This document shows positions 38,621 to 50,020 of a stretch of 64,000 bases of DNA, in pieces. The first letter of the stretch is position 1. Every line of letters begins with the position of its first letter. This stretch comes from Chrysogorgia sp. JL179-B06 (taxonomy: Eukaryota; Cnidaria; Anthozoa; Scleralcyonacea; Chrysogorgiidae). A program made the translations under genes and the position numbers. Where the stretch lies: positions 558,001 to 622,000 of the forward strand of contig JAYKKM010000226.1 in assembly GCA_035772405.1 (NCBI GenBank), written 5' to 3'. The notes beneath the pieces are model-generated. The model had not been told where the DNA came from. It ran no database searches and worked only from the letters and a program-made list of their open reading frames with translations.

Positions 38621-39559
38621 AAAATTCCACACTGCACCAGGTAACATCGGGCAGCGGATTTGCAATAGAGTAAGACTCAGTGGACAGTACACATCGCATT
38701 TTTGATATTCTCTCATCGAAGAAAGCAACAAACTACAAAGTCAGTAGCAAGTTGATCTTTGGAGACAGCTGCTGGATACCTCTGTTCAGTCCTTCGATGA
38801 TAGTAACCTGTCTACAGTGTTGAAAAGAACTCTCTGATTAGATTTATTTTCAGTGATGATTTTAGAGTAATAGTCCGATTTTGCATCCTTTATCATCTGA
38901 TTAAGAAGAGTACACTGACTCACATATACAGTTCCCTATCGATGCAGAGACGTGTTGTTCGCCATTGACGTTCCAGTCTCCTGCGTTTCTTCTTCTCTAC
39001 ATTAATAGAGTCAATGTACCAAGGTGCATGTAGCCTGAGGGTCTTCGGATGCATGTGGCCTGAGAGTCTTCTCATGCATGGCCCCATCCCAACATTCTTG
39101 ACACCGTTGGTAGAAAGCCGTTTGCCAGGCTCGTCTGGTCACGGATGACTCGTCTACCGAGATTCCTGCGTCTATCTCCCACAATGAGTTTACATCACGC
39201 CGAGCCAGTTTGCGTGGATCCTGATGGTGTATTGTCCCCCAACGAGAAAGCCAGCTTTCTTGCCCTGTTAAAGGAATTCGATCACATTTTTGACCCGAAT
39301 ATACCAGGATATAACGGTGCCGTGGGTCCACTCGAGGGTGTGGTGAATATGGACCCGATTCAACCCTCTCATGCAACGCAAGGGATATGGTGGCGATCAA
39401 CTTGAGCATCTGCTGACCAAGTTTGATGAGCTCGAGGAAATAGCAGTGTTCCAGCATCCAGAAGACCTAAATGTTGTTGCTGAGTACCTGAATCCTTCTT
39501 TCCTTGTAAAGAATAGAAGTGGTGCATTCAGACTTGTCACCGCCTTCACAGATGTAGGC

Positions 39560-39567
39560 CGATACAC
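39560..39567. repeat. hAT 8-bp target duplication, left (cgatacac)
   Basis: Identical to 40233-40240 and flanking the element termini; an 8-bp duplication is diagnostic of the hAT superfamily. Confidence 0.93.
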
Positions 39568-40232
39568 CAGGGCCGGATTAACGTTGCGTGAGGCCTGTGG
39601 CATATTTTTAGCGCGAGGCCCCCGCCCCCCCCCCCCCCCCGCACGTTATGAACACCTAACTAAATAAATTCAAAGACACAAAAGATTTAAAAAAATCGTT
39701 TTCAGTTTTCTCCCCCCAAAGATAAATAAATATATAAATATATAATAATAATATATAAAATAATATATATAATAATATATTTTATAAATTATTATAAAAT
39801 TTGAACGTTGGGATCGGTAAATTTCTGCCGCCATCGGACCTCCCAAAAATTTATCATCGGACCTCCTGTACTTTCGTTTGGGCCCCGCGCTGGAAGCCAA
39901 TAGAAAAAGGCTATCAGAAAGCGCGGGGGGGCCTAAAAGAGCGGGGCTCCTAAATGCGCGAGGCCCCAAAATGCGCGGGGCCCTTCCCCACTTTCAAAGA
40001 TCGGTCTTTTAGGGCCCCCGCTCTTTTAGGGGCGCGCTCTTTTCGAGGCCCAGCGCTTATAAGGGCCTCGCGCATTTAGTAGCCCCGCGCATTTAGGGGC
40101 CTCGTGCTTTTATGAGCCCGCTCTTTTAGGGGCGGGGCCCTTAAAAGGGAGGGGCCCCTAAAAGCGCGAGGCCTCCAAAAGCGCGAGGCCCGTGGCATAT
40201 GCCACTTCTGCCATATGGTTAATCCGGCACTG
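39568..40232. mobile_element. Non-autonomous hAT element, 665 bp, in the Gypsy RT
   Basis: Termini cagggccggattaac and (reverse complement) cagtgccggattaac with perfect 8-bp target duplications cgatacac. The interior is extremely unusual: a poly-C run, an (at)-rich block at 39720-39795, and a GC-rich array of 'gcgcgaggcccc / ctcttttaggggc' units (39880-40190) in both orientations. There is no transposase, so it depends on one in trans. Confidence 0.9.
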
Positions 40233-42339
40233 CGATACACTTGTTGATGCCTGATGTCGATACTACCCTCCGTAAGATTGCCTGCTGGCGTTACATCGTC
40301 GTGTCCGATTTATCCCAGTCATTCAGATTCCGCTCTCCAAGAGTTCCCTGAAATACTGCGGCATAGCAACTTCGTTCAAAGGCGTGCGCGTCTACACCAG
40401 GTGCGCTATGGGAATGCCTAGCTCAGAGACAGAATCTAGAAAAGCTGATGTGTTGCGTTCTATGGAGATTTCCTTCAAGATGAATGTGTCGCCAAGATAG
40501 CAGATGACCTTTACTGCTCCACTGAAGAGCTTCTTGTCAACTGTAGGAAAGTCTTGGCTGCTCTAGACAAGTGCGACCTCCGACTTTCGGTTCCACTATA
40601 ACAACTCTCTCCTGCGCTCCTCCGAAGACTATCCGCGATCTCCGTGCCTTCATAGGCTCCTACAAGATGCTCGGTCGCGTTATTGAAGGTTCAGCCACCC
40701 TTATTGCCACTTTGGAGAGCATCACCGCTGGAAGCCAGTCAAACAACACCGTGGTTTGGTCCGAGAATCATTTAGTCTCCTTACAGTTGGCCCAGAACGC
40801 TCTCTCCACCAAATCCATTATGATTCCGAAGCCCGATGACTAACTGATGGTTCTATACTTTATGCTCGTCGCGACCAGAAATTGCTTCTTGCCAGTTTTT
40901 ACAGTGTAAAGACCAGAAAACATCAAGTCACCTGGCTTCATTGCTAAGTCTAAGTATTGTCTGTTGCCTCTGCCATCAAGTACTTTGCACATTACATCAT
41001 CCAATGTATAGTTCCAGACCTGTGTCCTCACGGACAGCAAACAGTGTATTCAACCCTTCGAAAAGATTTGTCGTGGCTAGTTTTCGTCAAGTGCCCGCGT
41101 TACTATACTTTTCTCTCCACTGTCAGCCGATACCAGATCTCACTTCGCGGGTTCCGCTAACTTGCCCTCTGACTTTGCAACGCTCCACCCTGCGATGATC
41201 CTTGTTGTTAGATCTGTGCTTTCATCGCGAAAGCTGAAGATTATGTTGTCTGTCCCATTTCTGTCCAGGACGTGCTCTCTGGTTCCGTCTCACTCCCTTT
41301 TACCACTCCCTCTGTGTGGTTACAAGCTCAGCAAGAGTGTCCAGACTTATGGCGTGTCCACTCTCACCTTAAGCAAGGCACTCGTCCTCCAAGAAGTCAA
41401 CTAATATCAAGGACGTAAAGCGCTATCTCAACGTTACCTCTCTTTCAAGGGACGGTTAAGTTGTAGTCAGGAAAGATGAGCCATTCTGCCCTTCTGGGCG
41501 AGTGCAGCGTCATTCCTCGCCCTTATAGATGGTCTACTGTCTGCACTCCATATCAAGCTCAACCACCTTTCTCGCCACCAGTCGTCGTCCGTTATTGTTA
41601 TGCCTTAGAAATCGACAAGGCCCTGGACCAGTGCACACAATCATACCACCTGTGTGCGCCGCCCAGAAGAAGATTCCTTCCTGGTTGGTTGAACAGTCCA
41701 CATCCGATCCCCCTGTTGCAGTTCTCTATGGTATCTCCTTTGCTGCCGACATGATCAAGAGGAACCGACAACTCATCCTGGTAGTTCGTGAGACAACCGC
41801 TTCCTTCACTACATCCTGCACTCTTCGTGCTGGTCTTATCCGTCTCTGCCACGAATTGTGTCCTATTTCTGGTCTTCGCGCTGTAATTAGAGTAGATCCT
41901 GCCCCCGGGTTTGCCTCTCTGGTCAACGACGACGAACTTCGTCGTCTCAGAATCTCCGTCCAGATTGGTCGCGTTAAGAAAGCAAATAAGAACCCTGTAG
42001 CTGAGAAGTGTATTGCTTGGCGAAGAACTTCTTCGCATCTGCCCAGAAGGAGGTTCCGTCATGAATACTCATACTCGTAACAGAGGTTTGTCTGCCCGAG
42101 AGATGTTGTACCAACGTGTTTACCAACTCACAAAGTCTTCAGAACCACCCTACTAGCGAGAGGTCCAAAGGCCCCAGTGGTCGACGCCCTTCTTTCCCTG
42201 TCGTGCAAGTCGGCGACTTGGTATACATCACCTCAGATGGTTAACTAAGACTCGCGCCCGCGACAGGTACCTGCATGGTTATTTCCATCGAACGCCTGTG
42301 GTGCAACGTACGTAAGTTTACCTGCTCCCACCTATGACG

Positions 42340-42600
42340 AGCTGTTGTTGTCTAGTGGTTACCACACATGTCTATTAGCTGGGAGACACAGGTTCAAATC
42401 CTGCAGGGCTGGACCCACCACTCAGGGTCTTAAAAATAATTGATGAGAAAGTGCTGCCTTTGTAATAATACCAGCAACTGGTACAAGACTTTCGGGTCTT
42501 CTTGGATAACGAACACCTATCATCCTGTTAACCTAAACGAGTGATAAATCTACTAAACTAAATTAAACTAAACTAAACTAAACTAAATAAACTAAACTCC
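42340..42600 (+). mobile_element. tRNA-derived SINE
   Basis: The head has a Pol III A box (tctagtggttacca) and a perfect B box (ggttcaaatcc at 42391-42401) in a tRNA-like context. The body contains 'gagaaagtgctgcctttgtaat' and the tail is a run of (aaact)n at about 42550-42597. Inserted in the 3' part of the Gypsy relic. Confidence 0.8.
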
Positions 42601-43037
42601 GATCCACATCATATCGAGTGAAGTTAGCCGAGTGTTTTCGTGTCTATGACAAGTCAGCTTCTTCATCCCCACCAATACGTCTCCACCATCGCTCTGACGA
42701 TTCCACTCCTGTTGAGGAGTACAGTATGTTCGCCCAGCTGCATCTATCCAGGCTCCCCGACCTCCTCTTCCTCCTCACGTCTTAGAAGAGCTATTCCAAC
42801 CACCGAACCATGAAGATGCTAGCCCACCGCACACAACTTTTACTCCCTATTTGCTTAGTCCTGTATAGTCGAAGACCTCGAAGCTGATCCAGAGTCTATC
42901 CCCTCTTCTGACTGTGACGAACACACAAGCCTGGTAACCGACCCCTGCCAGTTCCCTGTTAATTCCTCTCCAGTCTCTCGTCATTCCAGTCGACAACGCA
43001 GACCTCCCGTTCACCTACAGGACTTTGTTATTTAGTT

Positions 43038-43342
43038 ATACATGTACCTTAGGAGCCGCTCAACGTATTAATGAGCTATTAACCTCATTCGATCGTTTTC
43101 ATTTAAGTTCACCTGTTATTCTAGTTCGGACAGTTGCCTCTCTAAGGAGAACAGAAAAAAAAAGAGACATAAAAGAGCAGCCACGCCATATATTGTTTGT
43201 AGTTGTCTCTCCTATTTTGTTTGTACTCTGTATAAGATCTGTCTCTCGTTTTTTCCTCTCCTTGTGTTGTCTCTTGTTTGGCTTCATTAAATTGTCGTAG
43301 TTATTCGCTCTCTGTTGACTCGTCTCCTAATAATGGCGCAAA
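43038..43342 (+). other. Possible Gypsy 3' LTR
   Basis: Non-coding, pyrimidine-rich stretch following the polyprotein stop, with 'ctctgtataagatctgtctctcg' resembling LTR promoter/U3-R composition. No matching 5' LTR was seen in the window, so the call is tentative. Confidence 0.3.
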
Positions 43343-43561
43343 GTGATATTAACTATACGTAATATCACGATTTATGCAGATAATGCAGCGATTCATCATA
43401 CACAAGAAGCAATTGACGCCATTAACGCAACTGGTTCCCTTGTAATTTTCCTTCCAGCGTATTCTCCTGATTTTATGCCTTGGAAGAACTATTTGTGCAG
43501 CCCAAAAGGTACATCCGACAAAACGACATTGCTTGGCAAAATTTCCCGGATCCATAATTAA
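43343..43561 (+). pseudogene. Tc1/mariner-type transposase fragment
   Basis: ITIYADNAAIHHTQEAIDAI followed by VIFLPAYSPDFMPWKN carries the second Asp (DNA) and the YSPD..P block of Tc1/mariner/IS630 transposases. The third catalytic residue would follow at 'P(I)E' but reads PWKN, so the fragment is inactive. No TIRs found. Confidence 0.65.
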
Positions 43562-43916
43562 TGGTGTTTGATTCTTTTCTTCAATTAATTACAGACGAGG
43601 AAATAATAAACTACATTAAGCATGCTGACTACACGTAATCAATTTGAATAAATTATATATATTTTTATTACAAATTTGACAGATCATTCAGAAGTTTTAC
43701 CTTTTGTTCTTCAAATTAGTCGCTCGTTGAGCTGCAGGATGATAACTGATAACTCATGGAGTCGTAACGGCTATGGAATTGAATGAAATATTATCTTGAG
43801 ATAATGAATAAACTTCTAAACTGATATTATTTCACTTTAAATATGCCGTCATGTACAAACAATGCAGCACGAATGGCCCAAAGGGATCGATAACATAAAA
43901 TTTTAAAACAACATAC
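43562..43916. other. Intergenic or intron, nothing recognised
   Basis: AT-rich with short palindromes. It may be the first intron of the gene whose putative first coding exon is at 43917-44015. Confidence 0.35.
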
Positions 43917-44015
43917 TTTTTGTCCCGAGTTGTTGACCTGGGACTGAGCTTCTGGTGTTGCTTGTATTCTAGGTTCTATCATAGTCGCTGCAGACGGGTT
44001 GTCGCCGTCGGCCAT
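43917..44015 (-). CDS. Candidate first coding exon of a host gene (33 codons)
   Basis: The ATG at 44013-44015 (context cactcATGG) opens a 33-codon frame (MADGDNPSAATMIEPRIQAT then PEAQSQVNNSGQK) ending precisely at a consensus donor GTATGT, phase 0. GC content and codon use stand out from the AT-rich surroundings. The polar, alanine-rich sequence matches no domain I recognise. Downstream exons would lie below 43900. Confidence 0.45.
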
Positions 44016-44536
44016 GAGTGAAAAATGGTATTTCGGGGTCATGTCCTCGCTGTTGTGGGTGCCGTTACTCTTAACAAGCAAAAAAAATAATAAAATGTAT
44101 AAACTATTCTTAGGTATAAAATAATATAGCAGTTGCCGTATATACAGCGTTTCAGATAACAAACCATTTTAATTAATAATTATTAAATTAATTATTAAAA
44201 TCAATAATTGACGACTAATTAGGAAAAACATGCACATATTACCAGCATTTTCGCCCAATCTCTAAGCTTGAATTCGGCAAAATATAATGCATGTTTCGTT
44301 TTCAGACGTTGAAGAAAGCTATCGTATTCTGCAGACGAACTTGAATATACTTAATTGTTGATCAGAACTGTGGCTGGCAAGTGTCTTGCTCATAAATACG
44401 CTCACAATGCTTACAACTGCACAACGTATTTCCATATAGAGTTCATATATGTTGAGTCTCTACGGATATGATCACAAAAACAGCATGTTTACCAGTTGTC
44501 ACTTGAAAGTTCACTTCATCAATGTTCTTTTTACAG

Positions 44537-44677
44537 CATTTGACTTTGACTTTGATTCAATAAAACATGTAAACTCAGATTTGATCGAGTACACATCAGC
44601 GTATGGTGGCGAGATCGCGGACCAACTCGGCGTTCCGAAATCGCTTGTGAGGTCTATCGCGAACGGCGTGTGCTATT
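44537..44677 (+). CDS. Candidate internal host exon (141 nt, phase 1-1)
   Basis: Acceptor tgttctttttacag and donor attGTAAGC bound a 141-nt open stretch with higher GC than its flanks. It reads FDFDFDSIKHVNSDLIEYTS then AYGGEIADQLGVPKSLVRSI and ANGVCY. Both splice phases are 1, so the exon is symmetrical. The Cys/acidic composition is not diagnostic and I do not recognise the family. A small possible exon (ttttcag at 44309-44315, reading DVEESYRILQTNLN) lies upstream on the same strand. Confidence 0.45.
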
Positions 44678-44739
44678 GTAAGCATTGTGAGTGTGTTTAT
44701 GATCAAGATACTTGCCAGCCACATTTCTTATAATCTTAT

Positions 44740-45440
44740 CACAAATTTACTATATTTCTTTGGATAGTTTGAGCGAACACTAGAGCAATAGCGACCAAAG
44801 AAGATGGTGCATGAAAATGAGCACACCACGTGGTTTCGCAAAGCCTATCGGGATGATGCAATAATTGCAATTTGTCGACACTAAAAATACAGGAATTGGA
44901 AAGCCACCGAAACCTAGACACAGTAGCCCGAGTAATTATTAAGTTAATCCATGATATCCTGGGCTATTTCTCGGTATATGCACAACCCAATTACGATAGC
45001 ATGTACAAACTAATACCTATTCAGCTAAACTGACTGCGGTAGACACATGTACGATTTGCCAATCTATTTTTTTAATTCAAGAAGACTGTCCCGTTCCATA
45101 ACTAGAACGTTTTTTCAGACATTCAGTATTTGGAATCATATAGTGAATATGAAGAGTATTGAACCATCTAAACATTCCCGTGACAACGCCGCCTCGACTA
45201 TGAGTAATCGTATAATTGGTCTGGTTTTAAAAAGTCGGAAGTGTGATAGCATGTGCCCAACCACTGCTCACCTAGGAGAGAGGAATCCATGACTGATCTC
45301 TTTTTAGAGCAGATTTCCGTATGTAAGTTAATCACTTTGAACAGGCCACCAGGTTTAAAATAATAATATTTCGAATAATAAGCAGCTCGCTGCATGGACA
45401 CCATCTGTTTTGTGTAGAGATGATATCTGTTTTCTTTGGA
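44740..45440. other. Intergenic or intron, no gene seen
   Basis: Frames here are short and unrecognised; no repeat family identified. Confidence 0.35.
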
Positions 45441-45444
45441 CTTA

Positions 45445-45554
45445 GGCTGCGTTTACACTAAAAGAAAAGTAATCGGATTCGTATTGTTTTTTACTCCCAT
45501 GAGGATGTAAAACAATATGAATCCGGATACTTTTGCTCTAGTGTAAACGCAGCC
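45445..45554. mobile_element. PIF/Harbinger-type MITE, 110 bp
   Basis: Termini ggctgcgtttacacta and tagtgtaaacgcagcc with TTA on both sides (45442-45444 and 45555-45557), the 3-bp target preference of PIF/Harbinger. The arms cover almost the whole element. Confidence 0.85.
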
Positions 45555-45894
45555 TTAGTACGGAAGAGTCGCCATGGACTTTAATCTGTTATATATCGGC
45601 TCATAGACTTTAATCCACGAATGTTATATCTGATTTTTTATAGTTCCGTTATGACAGCTTAAATATTTATTGCAGCATTATCCCAAAATCTCACTTTTGG
45701 GATGTTTTTGAAGATGTTCTATGTTACAAAATGTTGGCCAGAGAGAACGGAAAGATTAGGCTTGCAATTTTTAGTCAGTGGACAACGACGTGTTTAAATA
45801 TAGAGAGCGTTATATTGAGTGAGACGGCTGGTAATCAAACCTAACTACGGAAATCGTGTTCTCAAATAAGATTACCTCATTGACAAAAACATAC

Positions 45895-46090
45895 GTTACG
45901 ATAATTCCGTACGATATCATATGTCATTCTGGCGTGTGCGAAAAATGCAATAAGAAAGTTAAACTTCGATCCTGTCCGGGGACTCAGCTTAACGATCGTT
46001 TGATCGAGCAGCTCTGACGGCGCATTGTTCATAAAATCTAGTGTGAAAAACAGGTCGCGGTGAGCAGCGATGAAATAATCTGCTAAATTC
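45895..46090 (-). CDS. Candidate internal host exon
   Basis: A minus-strand frame of locally raised GC content reads LADYFIAAHRDLFFTLDFMN, NAPSELLDQTIVKLSPRTGS and KFNFLIAFFAHARMTYDIVR, then NYRN at a GTATGT donor (45889-45894). The 5' splice acceptor is not well defined; several AGs lie at 46082-46105. The family is not recognised. It may belong to a gene upstream of, or the same as, the 43917 exon. Confidence 0.4.
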
Positions 46091-46125
46091 TTGGTAGTGC
46101 TACTCCAAAAAATAATATAGTACAT

Positions 46126-46635
46126 TACGCCTGCTCTGATGGCGTTACGGGCTTCATCTACACCAGATTTTACAAACGGGTGTAGCCTAAAATGCCTGAA
46201 GTGTTAGCCAACCACTATAAACCCTTGCCATGCGAGTGTTATATTGGTTTCCAGACCCTTCTGTCACTATATAAGCGCAAAAAATGGCGTCACATGCTAA
46301 GAGGCAGCTGGTAAGCTTGGATTCATTTAAACTATGTTCGCTGGAGAATTAGATGAAAACGTTTGCTCAAATTGCTGCAAATTGTCTTTCCAAGCTTCTA
46401 CCCCCTAAAATGCGGTCACTGTTTACCTGCTTGTCGACTTCAGCCCCCCCCCCCCACACACACACACACTTTAAATCCGTTCCTACGCCCCTGAAGTAAT
46501 ATATAAACTATATAAGAGCAATGCAGTTGTGTGATTCTTAAATGTTTTTTCCACGCCCACACGTATCTGTGTAGTGTACACCAAACATATGTTGGCAAAA
46601 ACAACCTAACAATAAGTGTTGTGATATATCGCTGT
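46126..46635. other. Intergenic, no gene seen
   Basis: Contains a C run followed by (ca)n at 46446-46470. The last 8 bp (atcgctgt) are the target copy of the following MITE. Confidence 0.4.
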
Positions 46636-46825
46636 CAGTGTTTCCACTTTGGAAGGAAATTTCTTTCCATAGATGCGTCATATAGGGGGGAGGGGCTTCG
46701 AGGAATTAGGGACACAAAGAACTTTAATAATATCTTACCGCCCCCCCCCCCCCCTATTTGTGACACATCTGTGGAAGGAAATTTCCTCCCCAAAGTGGAA
46801 ACACTCAGTGACACCTGTGACACTG
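46636..46825. mobile_element. hAT-type MITE, 190 bp
   Basis: Starts cagtgtttccactttgg and ends ...tgtgacactg. The inverted repeat continues as gaaatttc, and both flanks carry the 8-bp target duplication atcgctgt (46628-46635, 46826-46833). A G7 run and a C14 run lie inside. No coding capacity. Confidence 0.88.
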
Positions 46826-46833
46826 ATCGCTGT

Positions 46834-47710
46834 ATGTTTAACATATCTAATCAAGTAGTCATTAAACTTTAATAACAATACAGTTTTAAGGGATAACAAG
46901 GCAAACATAACATACTAAATCTGGTATTGTCATCTGATAATATAGATCAAGAGATAATGCTGTCAATTCAGCATACAATAGAAAATAATCATCAGTATAG
47001 ATCACTGTCCTTAACATTGGTCGCTGACAGAAAGGAGTATACATGAGATCAGTAAATTTGTCGAAATTAACTTCTGCTTTATATTTTGCTTTAGTTCAAG
47101 TTCACAAATATCGGACGAGAACAAACATATGCTTATGGGTGTAGTACTATAAATTATTTAAGCATTAACCTGTTCCCCATTAACCAAGGGGCCTACAGTA
47201 CGTCGTGTAGGCTACCTACCCATACACATGGTTACCATGCAGTAATAGATCGCAAAAAAACAACCTTTGTACCACACTCTTTCTCTGCCAACTTTCTTTA
47301 AGAAACTTCCCGAGTTTTTGTATATTTTAAATTTTGATTATATTATCTTACCACACATCCACCTCCGCTATTAATTATAATGAGTTTAACAACTAAGTCC
47401 AACCTTAAACTTGCTCTCGTGGCTGGTTGAATGAAATCATATCAAAATGAAAAAACAATGACAAGTTGACAACCGCAAAACAAAACAAAACCGTAATTAT
47501 TGTGGATAATTACCTTTCCCAGAGATCGAACAGCCAATGAGCGGAAGTTTGGCTGAGTGCACTTTTAAAAGGCTTACCACGTACGTCAGACAGTCGATAA
47601 CGATTATATTTCTATATTTGAATTCACCATCAGGTCGTGTTGATATTGTCGCTGTGGTCAAATAAACTAAACTCCAGAGATCATTCATTGTTTTCGATTT
47701 AGTTAAAACA
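46834..47710. other. Upstream region of the secreted-protein candidate
   Basis: AT-rich; no repeat or gene recognised. The 100 nt before 47711 contain no canonical TATA. Confidence 0.35.
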
Positions 47711-48307
47711 ATGTTTCTTGCTCTGTTCCTCTCAGCTGGATGTTATATTCTCTTTCCAACGCTATCGTGTGCTTTGAAGGAAGTTGAACCTAATTGTTGG
47801 TGTTTGAAAATTCAAGTACGTCAGTCTACGTTGGACTTTAGTGATGAAAAAAACACTGAGTTCGACACAGAAACCATAAGCATGGGACAGCAAGTGATGA
47901 AATCTAACGATGATCAATCAAACGAAACGACGTTGGGATATATTTACGGTTATTTTGAATGTATCAACCGCTGTACGTCTGGTAACAATTGGCATAGTGT
48001 TTACCAAGTCATTATCGTCTTAACTATTTTTATTCTCAGTGTGTTTAGCGAAAAACTGGACGGAATTCAAACTGTTAGATGTAAATATGAATCTGTCAAA
48101 ACGAAAAACAAATTTGTCGAAGAAATTGAACAAATTAGGCGCTGGGGAAAGTCAATCAAGCCTTTCGTTTTAGTGGAACAGGATTGGAAAATTGATTGGA
48201 CGTCAGCCATTTGGCTGGGGGAAAATAATGCTGTGGAAACCTCGTCAACGGTTTGCATTCAATACAAAAAAACTCAGCTAAAGAGTATATCAAAAAAGAA
48301 ACACTGA
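47711..48307 (+). CDS. Candidate single-exon secreted protein, 198 aa
   Basis: ATG with context aaaacaATG. The first 21 residues look like a signal peptide (MFLALFLSAGCYILFPTLSC then A). The body is polar with seven further cysteines, and there is one hydrophobic segment (about residues 99-117, YQVIIVLTIFILSVF). The tail is lysine-rich (SISKKKH). No domain is recognised. It could be a small secreted or type I/II membrane protein, or a run of chance in AT-rich DNA. The length and signal-peptide quality make me favour a real gene. Confidence 0.45.
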   Translation: MFLALFLSAGCYILFPTLSCALKEVEPNCWCLKIQVRQSTLDFSDEKNTEFDTETISMGQQVMKSNDDQSNETTLGYIYGYFECINRCTSGNNWHSVYQVIIVLTIFILSVFSEKLDGIQTVRCKYESVKTKNKFVEEIEQIRRWGKSIKPFVLVEQDWKIDWTSAIWLGENNAVETSSTVCIQYKKTQLKSISKKKH

Positions 48308-49106
48308 AGATCAAACAAGTTATCGTCTGTTATTCTGTTTATTGCTATGCATTTGTACTACAAATTTAGACCTTACGTATACTGATTCTGACAAGGCTAA
48401 ATATAAGGATCCCCTTCCTATTTTCAAAAACTAGTCTAATCCCAATCTTAATCCTAACTTTAACCCTAACCTTCATCATAGTACCTAACCACCGTAGCTA
48501 ACCCTAACCAAAAATAGAACCAGACAATAACAGAATCCAGCCTTCAAATTCAAGTGGCGGTTTCTAAAGCTGTTGGTATAGTTGGCTATAAGAGAAGAGA
48601 AGTCTTCGTCGCTTCGACGTTTGAATATAATCAGAACCTTGTAAATTATATATATTCAATCGGGCATGGAATGGCAACACAGCGAAAGTATTTGTCGTAT
48701 GTTTTTGTTCACCATATGTAAATTTGGTGCACGGTGACGGTGCAATCGGCCAATACAAAAGTTTACTATTTGACCGCAATGAGCTCGTACGTGTTTATAT
48801 AACCTATCGCTTACGACTTTAAATACATTTTTATCTTGCTTTATGTTGAGCTCTAGCGTAGTGGACATTTATTGTATTAAACTTTTCTTGTAATTTTTTT
48901 CTTTCATATGACATAATTTTTGGTAATTTTAGGTTATGGGATTAGGGTTTGGAATTTGGATTATTGAGCCTCAATAATATTAAGTTAGGATGTAGGTTGC
49001 AGGTTTCCTTTATTTTTACAAAGACTCCGAGAAAGTAAAACGCATAATTTTCCTAACGAAAACTTTCGCCGCCAAAGTTTTACATCTGGCGTCGAGGCTC
49101 TTTGCC
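48308..49106. other. Intergenic with telomere-like TAACCC words
   Basis: 48430-48510 holds degenerate copies of taaccctaacc, as also seen at 59220-59280 and 63700-63770. No gene. Confidence 0.5.
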
Positions 49107-49365
49107 ACCTTAACCGCGAAGAACCTGGGACCGAATTTCTGTCGAAAGTCTATCTCAGTATAGCACTAACCGTAATAAAACAGTAAAATCTAAGTCAAAT
49201 ACTAACCGTTATATACCTGGTTGGCTGCAGGTTAAGTATATTAAGGTTAATATTTGGCTTATTATAAAGGTTAGATTTTACTGTTTTATTACAGTTATAG
49301 TGTGCTTCGACAGATGTTTCTGTCGAATCTGTCCCAGATTTTTCGCGGTTAAGGATGGCGACGAG
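49107..49365. mobile_element. Foldback element with long imperfect arms
   Basis: ccttaaccgcgaagaacctgg / tcccagatttttcgcggttaagg at the ends, and gtaataaaacagtaaaatcta / tagattttactgttttattac inside, are inverted. No target duplication could be fixed. Confidence 0.55.
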
Positions 49366-49428
49366 GAAATGATGAATTGGAAATGGTCTTAAGTCAATGG
49401 ATGTAACAGATGGTAGGGGACTTAGAAT

Positions 49429-49775
49429 GTGGGCGTGTTATTTGGCGACGCCGGAAAGTATATTTATAAAGGTGCACGTATTTGTATATTTTACAACTTT
49501 ACAACTTAATTAGAACATTTGGTGATGAACGATGTTACAACTTAATTAGAACATTTGGTGATGAACGATGTTACAACTTAATTAGAACATTTGGTGATGA
49601 ACGATGTTACAACTTAATTAGAACATTTGGTGATGAACGATGTTACAACTTAATTAGAACATTTGGTGATGAACGACGATCGTTCATCACCAAATGTTCT
49701 AATTAAGTTGTAAAATATACAAATACGTGCACCTTTATAAACATACTTTCCGGCGTCGCCAAATAACACGCCCAC
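49429..49775. mobile_element. Foldback element with internal 36-bp tandem repeats
   Basis: Outer arms gtgggcgtgttatttggcga...gcacgtatttgtatattttac are inverted at 49429-49500 and 49705-49775. Between them the 36-bp unit 'ttacaacttaattagaacat...gaacgatg' occurs five times on the plus strand and once inverted. Because 36 is a multiple of 3, it stays open as CYNLIRTFGDER repeats; I regard that as incidental. Confidence 0.8.
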
Positions 49776-49943
49776 AGTTTAATGTACTAGATCTTTCATT
49801 TCGAGTGAATCAGCCTCATTATGTTAATTTTATTAGTTGCCGCCTACGCGTGGTTTGTATAGAAACGCTTCACATATTATGATATTATGATATTAACCTT
49901 TAAACACGGATTGCTCCCATGAAAACCCTCTTGTGGTACCATG

Positions 49944-50020
49944 GAGCCACAATATGGCGGACAGATCTGAGCCACAATATGCATGGCGGACAGATCTGAG
50001 CCACAATATGGCGGACAGAT
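49944..50020. repeat. Three tandem copies of gagccacaatatggcggacagatct
   Basis: Units of about 25-29 bp; the middle copy has a 'gcat' insertion. Confidence 0.85.

Larger units (their letters stand above)
39145..43037 (+). pseudogene. Degenerate Gypsy retrotransposon (RT, RNase H spacer, integrase)
   Basis: RT start: FLALLKEFDHIFDPNIPGYN, then [40 protein letters not shown], interrupted by a hAT element inside the ...DVGRYT box. It resumes at 40241 with [40 protein letters not shown] follows at 40571. Integrase remains at 41740-42070 (ILVVRETTASF, RVDPAPGFASLVNDDELRRL, KKANKNPVAEKCI). The polyprotein end is RRPPVHLQDFVI-stop at about 43000-43035. Most catalytic parts are lost or shifted. Confidence 0.78.

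Noticed and set aside
48430..48510. Telomere at this point because of taaccctaacc words
   Set aside because: Copies are short and degenerate and occur in three places, inside MITEs or intergenic DNA, so they are interstitial.
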